64,000 bases of DNA from the NCBI GenBank assembly GCA_025457915.1, contig JALOTL010000001.1:227022-291021 (forward strand), written 5' to 3'. The notes under the pieces were generated by a model. That model saw nothing but the letters and a program-made list of their open reading frames with translations. It was not told where the DNA came from and made no database searches. The position numbers and the translations under genes were made by a program. Positions 58,818 through 64,000 of this stretch are shown here, piece after piece; position 1 is the stretch's first letter, and the number at the start of each line of letters is the position of its first letter. This DNA is from Spirochaetota bacterium. Its GTDB lineage: Bacteria > Spirochaetota > UBA4802 > UBA5550.

Positions 58818-59900
58818 TTAGCTGTTATCGGTCTCGAACTTTTTCATGAAAGACACGAGCTTTTCGACTCCTTCAACCGGCATCGGATTATATATGCTTG
58901 CCCTCATTCCTCCCACCGAACGGTGTCCCCTGAGATTTACCATTCCGTTTTTAGAGGCTTCCTTAAGGAATTTTTCATTGAGGTCGCTGGAATCAGTTGT
59001 ATAGGGAATATTCATGATGGACCTGTCTTCCCTTGCCGCGGTTCCCTTGAAGATTTTCGATTCATCCAGAAAATCGTAAAGAAGGGAGGCTTTTTTTTCA
59101 TTTATTTTCTGCATTGCCGCTGTTCCGCCGAGGTCCTTTATCCATTCAAAAACGAGCATGGCCATATAGACGCCGAAGGTAGGCGGTGTGTTGTAAAGGG
59201 ACTTGTTGTCGGAATGTGTTTTATAATTGAGCATGGTCGGCGTAATCTCCATGGCATGGCCGACAAGATCATCCCTGATAATCACTATTGTAAGCCCAGC
59301 CGGACCGATATTTTTTTGCGCCCCAGCAAAAATCAGAGCATACCCGGCCACGTCCATCGCTTCAGACAGAATGTTTGAAGACATGTCAGCGATAAGCGGT
59401 ATGTCTCCAGTATCGGGAATGGACGTATACCTGGTTCCCTCAATCGTGTTGTTCGTGCAGATATGGAAGTAGTCAACATTTTTGCTGAAAGAGGATTTTT
59501 CCGGTTTTGGGATGTAAGAGAAATTTTTGTCCTCTGAGGAGGCGATAATGTTGGCGGTGCCGTATTTTTTTGCTTCTGCTATCGCCCTCCTGGTCCATTC
59601 ACCGGTATGTATGAAATCTGCCGATTTATGCGTTTTAAAGAGGTTCAGAGGGACCATTGCAAACTGGCTGGATGCGCCGCCCTGCAGGAAAAGAACATGG
59701 TAATTTTTCGGGATGCCCATCAACTCCCTCAGCAGTGTTTCCGCCCTGTTGATTATTTCGTCGAAATCACCGGACCTGTGGCTCATTTCCATGACGGACA
59801 TGCCGGCGTTTCTGTATTCAACGAGCTCGGATGCCGCCTTTGATAGAACCTGTTCGGGTAAAGCGGAAGGGCCGGCTGAAAAATTAAAGACCCTGGACAT
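58818..59900 (-). CDS. serC: Phosphoserine aminotransferase
   Basis: FNFSAGPSALPEQVL; LFLQGGASSQFAMVPLNL; YALIFAGAQKNIGPAGLTIVIIRDDL. Confidence 0.97.
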   Translation of the reverse strand: MSRVFNFSAGPSALPEQVLSKAASELVEYRNAGMSVMEMSHRSGDFDEIINRAETLLRELMGIPKNYHVLFLQGGASSQFAMVPLNLFKTHKSADFIHTGEWTRRAIAEAKKYGTANIIASSEDKNFSYIPKPEKSSFSKNVDYFHICTNNTIEGTRYTSIPDTGDIPLIADMSSNILSEAMDVAGYALIFAGAQKNIGPAGLTIVIIRDDLVGHAMEITPTMLNYKTHSDNKSLYNTPPTFGVYMAMLVFEWIKDLGGTAAMQKINEKKASLLYDFLDESKIFKGTAAREDRSIMNIPYTTDSSDLNEKFLKEASKNGMVNLRGHRSVGGMRASIYNPMPVEGVEKLVSFMKKFETDNS

Positions 59901-60121
59901 GTGAACTCTCCTTTACTGCTGTTTTTAGATAGGAATTTTCATGTTATGTACAGGAAAACGAGGTTTTGTGTCAATAAATTTTGCAATTGATTCTTTTGAT
60001 GCAATTCAGTCCATTACCGGATAAAAGACTCACGGGCTGATTTTTATTTCTTGAAAAAAAGGTGTGAAAATTGAACATGTCATTGTTTATTCTGCTTAAT
60101 CAATATATGAAGAGGAAAGAA

Positions 60122-61348
60122 ATGGCGAAGATCAGGAACTTCAAGGGGCTGAGGCCGGCGAAGGATCTGGCGGCAAAGATCTGCGAATTGCCATATGATG
60201 TGGTTTCATCCGTGGAGGCAAAATCGATCGCAAAGGGCAACAAATACAGTTTTTTTCATATATCAAAACCTGAAATCGATCTTCCTAAAGGTACGGACGT
60301 CCATGATGCCTCGGTCTATAAATCCGGCAAAAAGACCCTTGATTCTTTTATTAAAAAAGGATTCATGTTCCAGGATGAAGAATCAAGATTTTATCTTTAT
60401 TCCCAGGTGATGGATGGCAGGACTCAGACCGGTCTTGTAGCCTGCGTTTCCATCGATGATTACCTTGAGGACAGGATCAAAAAGCACGAGTTGACCAGGG
60501 AGGACAAGGAACTGGACAGGACCGCCCATCTGGACCAGTTAAATGCGAATACAGGTCCGGTATTTCTTTTTTTCCATGAGGATGGGACAAAGAAGGGACT
60601 TTTTGAAAGGACTCTTGAAGTAAAACCGGAATATGATATTACGACGGATGACGGAGTCAGGCACATATTCAGGGTAATAACCGATGATCAAACAATAAAT
60701 GAATTCGTGAAGGCGTTCTCCGATACAACGCTTTACATAGCAGACGGTCATCACAGGGCGGCTTCGGCGGTGAGGGTCGGGACGGAGAGAAGAAAAAAAA
60801 CGCCGGGCTATACCGGCAACGAAGAGTTCAACTGGTTTCTTGGCGTCATATTCCCGCATGATCAGCTGAGGATCATGCCGTATAACAGGGCGGTGCAGGA
60901 TCTGAACGGCATGGGAAAGATTGAGTTTTTTGAAAAGGTGGCCTTGAGTTTTACGATTTCTAAAAGCGGGCCGAAAACGCCATATTCAGTGCGTTCCTTT
61001 TCAATGTACATCGATGGTGAATGGTTTACACTTGCCCCGAAATTCGATGTATCATCAGACCCCGTCGAAGGCCTTGATGTGCAGATTTTACAGAAAAAAC
61101 TCCTTGATCCAATCCTGGGAATCAAAGACCCCCGAAAGGATGAACGGATAGAATTCATCGGCGGAATCAGGGGTGCCGGCGAACTGGAAAAGCTCGTGAA
61201 TTCCGGCGACTTTGCCGTTGCCTTTTCAATGTATCCGACAACGATTGAACAGCTGATTGAAGTATCTGACTCGGGAAAGACCATGCCTCCAAAATCAACA
61301 TGGTTTGAGCCTAAATTACGAAGCGGGCTGGTCCTTCATCTTTTATAA
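60122..61348 (+). CDS. DUF1015-family protein
   Basis: FKGLRPAKDLAAKICELPYDVVSSVEAK; LYIADGHHRAASAVRV; start reset to MAKIRN. Confidence 0.95.
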   Translation: MAKIRNFKGLRPAKDLAAKICELPYDVVSSVEAKSIAKGNKYSFFHISKPEIDLPKGTDVHDASVYKSGKKTLDSFIKKGFMFQDEESRFYLYSQVMDGRTQTGLVACVSIDDYLEDRIKKHELTREDKELDRTAHLDQLNANTGPVFLFFHEDGTKKGLFERTLEVKPEYDITTDDGVRHIFRVITDDQTINEFVKAFSDTTLYIADGHHRAASAVRVGTERRKKTPGYTGNEEFNWFLGVIFPHDQLRIMPYNRAVQDLNGMGKIEFFEKVALSFTISKSGPKTPYSVRSFSMYIDGEWFTLAPKFDVSSDPVEGLDVQILQKKLLDPILGIKDPRKDERIEFIGGIRGAGELEKLVNSGDFAVAFSMYPTTIEQLIEVSDSGKTMPPKSTWFEPKLRSGLVLHLL

Positions 61349-61354
61349 TAAGAT

Positions 61355-61594
61355 CTACAGGCCGGCTGATTTCATTATTATGGAGATGAGTTTTCTACCG
61401 GCAATTTTTTTCGATGCTGTTCCGGTAAAACTATGGATATACTTTGTCACTCTCGCTATCAGGAAAGGATCCAGATTGATTTCATGGACCTCGGTTACGG
61501 AGGCGTTTCGCTCAGATGATGTCCCGGAAACGGTTTTACCCTGCGGTTCGAATAGCGATGGGTCTGTTTGATTTTTCATCATCATGTTTATCAC
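61355..61594 (-). CDS. Small hypothetical protein
   Basis: 79-aa ORF filling an otherwise uncoded stretch; no homology recognised. Confidence 0.35.
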   Translation of the reverse strand: MINMMMKNQTDPSLFEPQGKTVSGTSSERNASVTEVHEINLDPFLIARVTKYIHSFTGTASKKIAGRKLISIIMKSAGL

Positions 61595-61807
61595 CGGCCG
61601 TGAACCATGATATACCGCCGTGCTGCGGAAACTGGATACGTTTGAGGAAGCGTTAATGTTTGTTTTTTATGCTTCCTTAACTTTATTTTCGATAAAAAAA
61701 TGCATTTTGATTATTATTATTTAATAATTGGGTTTTTTTTAATATTTTTTCATTCTTGTCTTGTTATATTTATTGAGAATTTTCGCCTTACAAAAGACAT
61801 ACAGTAA

Positions 61808-62905
61808 ATGAAACTAAAAAAAAGTGTGTTTATAATATCAGCGGGTTTTTTTATTGCCGCCTCTTTGAATTCAGGCTCCTTGCCGGCACAGGATGCATCG
61901 GCGTATGACTGGTATGACTATCAGCCCGAACAGAAAAGCATAAAGACGGTCAACGGGAAATTTTATGCCTACATAGTCCTTCTTTTTAATGAAAATCCGC
62001 ATTTCGTCAACATCATACAGAAGGATACTATTCCTTTAAAGGTCATCGGCGACGAGGGCTTCCATATTAAGGCGTACAAATCATATCTCAACACCCTCAG
62101 GGATGGCCCCATGGGAAAATTAGCCCAGCAGATGCTTGCCGTCTACCTGGAACCAACGAAATACAATGATTCACATCTTGCTGAAATCGAAAACGCCCTA
62201 GTCAAATACAATATCATATTAAGATTCTCAAAAGATAAGAATTCCGGCAGCGACAGGATCATCCTGGATTACTGCATTTTCGGAAAAAAAGTCCAGGTAA
62301 CCGTCAAACACCCTCTTTTTGAAATCAGGGAAAAAATTTACAACATCCAGCCATTCATCTACTACGATGAATTCTCAACCAGTAATTCAACGTTTTATTT
62401 CAACATGATATACATCAACCCGGATGAGGTTAACAACGATTATATTATCGCTAAAAGAATAATAAACGGCGAAAACGTCAATTCGATGTTTTTTGTGGGG
62501 TCGAGGGTCACTGAAAACATGAGATACTGCCTCCAGCGGTCTTTCAGGGACAAGAAGTCGATCAAGGAAGAGATATGGAAAATGTTCGCAATACATGAGC
62601 TTACCCACAAGGTACTGAACAATAAATATAATTGTTTTGACCAGGTGACGGGAGAGGAGCTGTCACTTTCGGGCACGATCTACTATAATCCCTTCCTTGG
62701 CCTTTCGATACTGTACAGCTATCTGAACTACAATTCAATCAACCCGCACAGGGTTGCCGCGGTTAATTTCATCAAGTTCGTGGCGGAAAGGCAGGGGAAA
62801 AACGAGATGGTCGCAAAACCAGGCCTTTTGAAAAACATGACAGAATCCGAACTGAGGACCATGGCCAGGGAACATTTTAATTTTATGCTTGAAAAGGTGA
62901 AATAA
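61808..62905 (+). CDS. Secreted putative zinc metallopeptidase with HELTH motif
   Basis: Signal peptide; KMFAIHELTHKVLNNKYN contains HExxH. Confidence 0.7.
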   Translation: MKLKKSVFIISAGFFIAASLNSGSLPAQDASAYDWYDYQPEQKSIKTVNGKFYAYIVLLFNENPHFVNIIQKDTIPLKVIGDEGFHIKAYKSYLNTLRDGPMGKLAQQMLAVYLEPTKYNDSHLAEIENALVKYNIILRFSKDKNSGSDRIILDYCIFGKKVQVTVKHPLFEIREKIYNIQPFIYYDEFSTSNSTFYFNMIYINPDEVNNDYIIAKRIINGENVNSMFFVGSRVTENMRYCLQRSFRDKKSIKEEIWKMFAIHELTHKVLNNKYNCFDQVTGEELSLSGTIYYNPFLGLSILYSYLNYNSINPHRVAAVNFIKFVAERQGKNEMVAKPGLLKNMTESELRTMAREHFNFMLEKVK

Positions 62906-63125
62906 GGGAACCTCAAATAATCAAATCAGGATGCTTCCTTGTGGGCACTTTCAATGTATAAATTAGGGCGGTCACAAAAACCAGCTTTTTCATTTTAAAA
63001 CAAACAAAAACTGGTTTTTTCAACACTAGCGCCCTATGGTAGGCACAAAAACGATAGTTTTTGTGATCAGCCATTAGATTTTTTCAGCGTTTTTATCATG
63101 AAAAATCTAATATATTGAGGTGCCC
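62906..63125 (+). repeat. Dispersed MITE-like intergenic repeat, copy 4 (long form)
   Basis: GGGAACCTCAAATAATCAAATCAGGATG...TATAAATTAG|GGCGGTCACAAAAACC...GTTTTTGTGATCAGCC|ATTAGATTTTTTCAG...AAATCTAATATATTGAGGTGCCC. Confidence 0.9.
62967..63072 (+). mobile_element. Nested ~106-bp insert in repeat copy 4, flanked by ATTAG direct repeats
   Basis: Left end GGCGGTCACAAAAAC, right-end reverse complement GGCTGATCACAAAAAC; ATTAG at 62962-62966 and 63073-63077; copy 2 lacks the insert and has one ATTAG. Confidence 0.65.
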
Positions 63126-63165
63126 ATAATTAATAATCTTAATAAGGCCGTTTAGAAAAGAAAGT

Positions 63166-64000
63166 TCAGATCTGGATCTTGATGGGATTCTTGTTTTTCA
63201 TGTCGTAGTAGCCCGACTTGGTGCTGCCCGTATAGAGGTTGACTGACAAATCCTTCTGAGTATCAGCGCCCTTCAAACCGAAAACCACCGGTTCAATTTT
63301 TTCCCATATCTCTATGGTTTTTTCGCATGATATCGCAAGCAGGCTGTCCGCGGATTCATAGTGAAGGCCGACCTTTCCGTCCGGATACTGCCATTTTTCC
63401 CTGTGATGATTGAGTATGTCCCTGTTGATTCTTTTCGGGTTCGGGTATTGAATGATAAAATCGGAAAAGAGGACCCTGTTTCTTTTCATCCACTGGAAAA
63501 AATCCCTAAGTCTTGGATTCTTGCTGAATTTAATGCTGTAAGCTGTTTTTATAAAGAAAGGAAGAAGGTCGACTAAATTGAACCCGGAAATATATTTTTC
63601 GTCCGGGTTCTGGTTCTTTGCCATGAGGGTTAATTCTTTATATATTCCGGGATTTGATATTTCAAGCGACTCGAGCAGCAATGATCTCAGGGACGGATAA
63701 AGCGTCGAAAATCCCATCTTTTTTTTCACCGGCAGCATCTCTTCGATTGAAAACTTGAAGTCCCCTCTGTTTTGATCTACGTATAAAAAATAGTAATCCA
63801 TGCTGTATTCGAACAGAAGGTTCTGCTCTCTGTAGTATCTTGTCTGTTTTTTATCGAAAGAGTCAGGGAAGCCGGAAAAATAAAAAATATAGGGGTGGAA
63901 TATGGAATCTGATATTATATGGGAAATCATGCCGTAGGCGTATGCCCTCTGGATGGCGGCCCATTCCGTGTTTTTATCATCATAGGCGTGTATCCTGTCG
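63166..64000 (-). CDS. Zinc-dependent phospholipase C-like protein (runs off the right edge)
   Basis: Frame open to the edge: DRIHAYDDKNTEWAAIQRAYAYGMISHIISDSIFHPYIFYF, His/Asp pattern like Zn_dep_PLPC. Confidence 0.7.
   Translation of the reverse strand, partial: DRIHAYDDKNTEWAAIQRAYAYGMISHIISDSIFHPYIFYFSGFPDSFDKKQTRYYREQNLLFEYSMDYYFLYVDQNRGDFKFSIEEMLPVKKKMGFSTLYPSLRSLLLESLEISNPGIYKELTLMAKNQNPDEKYISGFNLVDLLPFFIKTAYSIKFSKNPRLRDFFQWMKRNRVLFSDFIIQYPNPKRINRDILNHHREKWQYPDGKVGLHYESADSLLAISCEKTIEIWEKIEPVVFGLKGADTQKDLSVNLYTGSTKSGYYDMKNKNPIKIQI

Noticed and set aside
1-64000. CRISPR arrays, tRNA/rRNA genes, prophage or integrase modules
   Set aside because: No regularly spaced repeats, no recognisable tRNA/rRNA segments and no phage or transposase proteins seen; small RNAs could be missed without a covariance-model scan.

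Overview
64 kb of dense bacterial chromosome with about 58 supportable protein genes and no rRNA, tRNA or CRISPR array recognised. The gene style (several STAS, SpoIIE-type PP2C and Ser/Thr kinase proteins, TPR and WG-repeat proteins, anaerobic Fe-S enzymes) suggests a spirochaete-like anaerobe, but that is only an inference. Main blocks: (1) a partner-switching set: STAS / FGGY kinase / STAS / RsbW-like ATPase, three large SpoIIE-domain proteins, and a 1725-aa protein carrying both a Ser/Thr kinase and a SpoIIE phosphatase; (2) a MoxR / VWA(CoxE) pair; (3) a 29.3-38.8 kb cluster of four NifX/NifB-type small proteins, an Mrp-like ATPase, two ferredoxin-fused MinD-type ATPases, an MBL hydrolase, DUF5320, DUF134 and a sigma54 activator. 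It resembles the orange-protein (orp) operons of Desulfovibrio and has a near-consensus sigma54 promoter, paired 13-bp palindromes as candidate enhancer sites, and a perfect 20-bp palindrome; (4) metX-metW behind a SAM-I riboswitch with terminator; (5) two Fe-S/CCG-domain oxidoreductases; (6) an AmmeMemoRadiSam pair with Memo and AMMECR1 fused; (7) ptsN-like/ruvB, serC and DUF1015. The least explained signal is a four-copy, MITE-like intergenic repeat (about 110-220 bp) with terminal inverted repeats. It occurs in short and long forms; the long form carries a nested ~105-bp insert with its own inverted ends and a 5-bp ATTAG duplication, for which a short copy supplies the apparent empty site. 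A methyltransferase gene at 37.1-37.7 kb appears frameshifted at an A-run.
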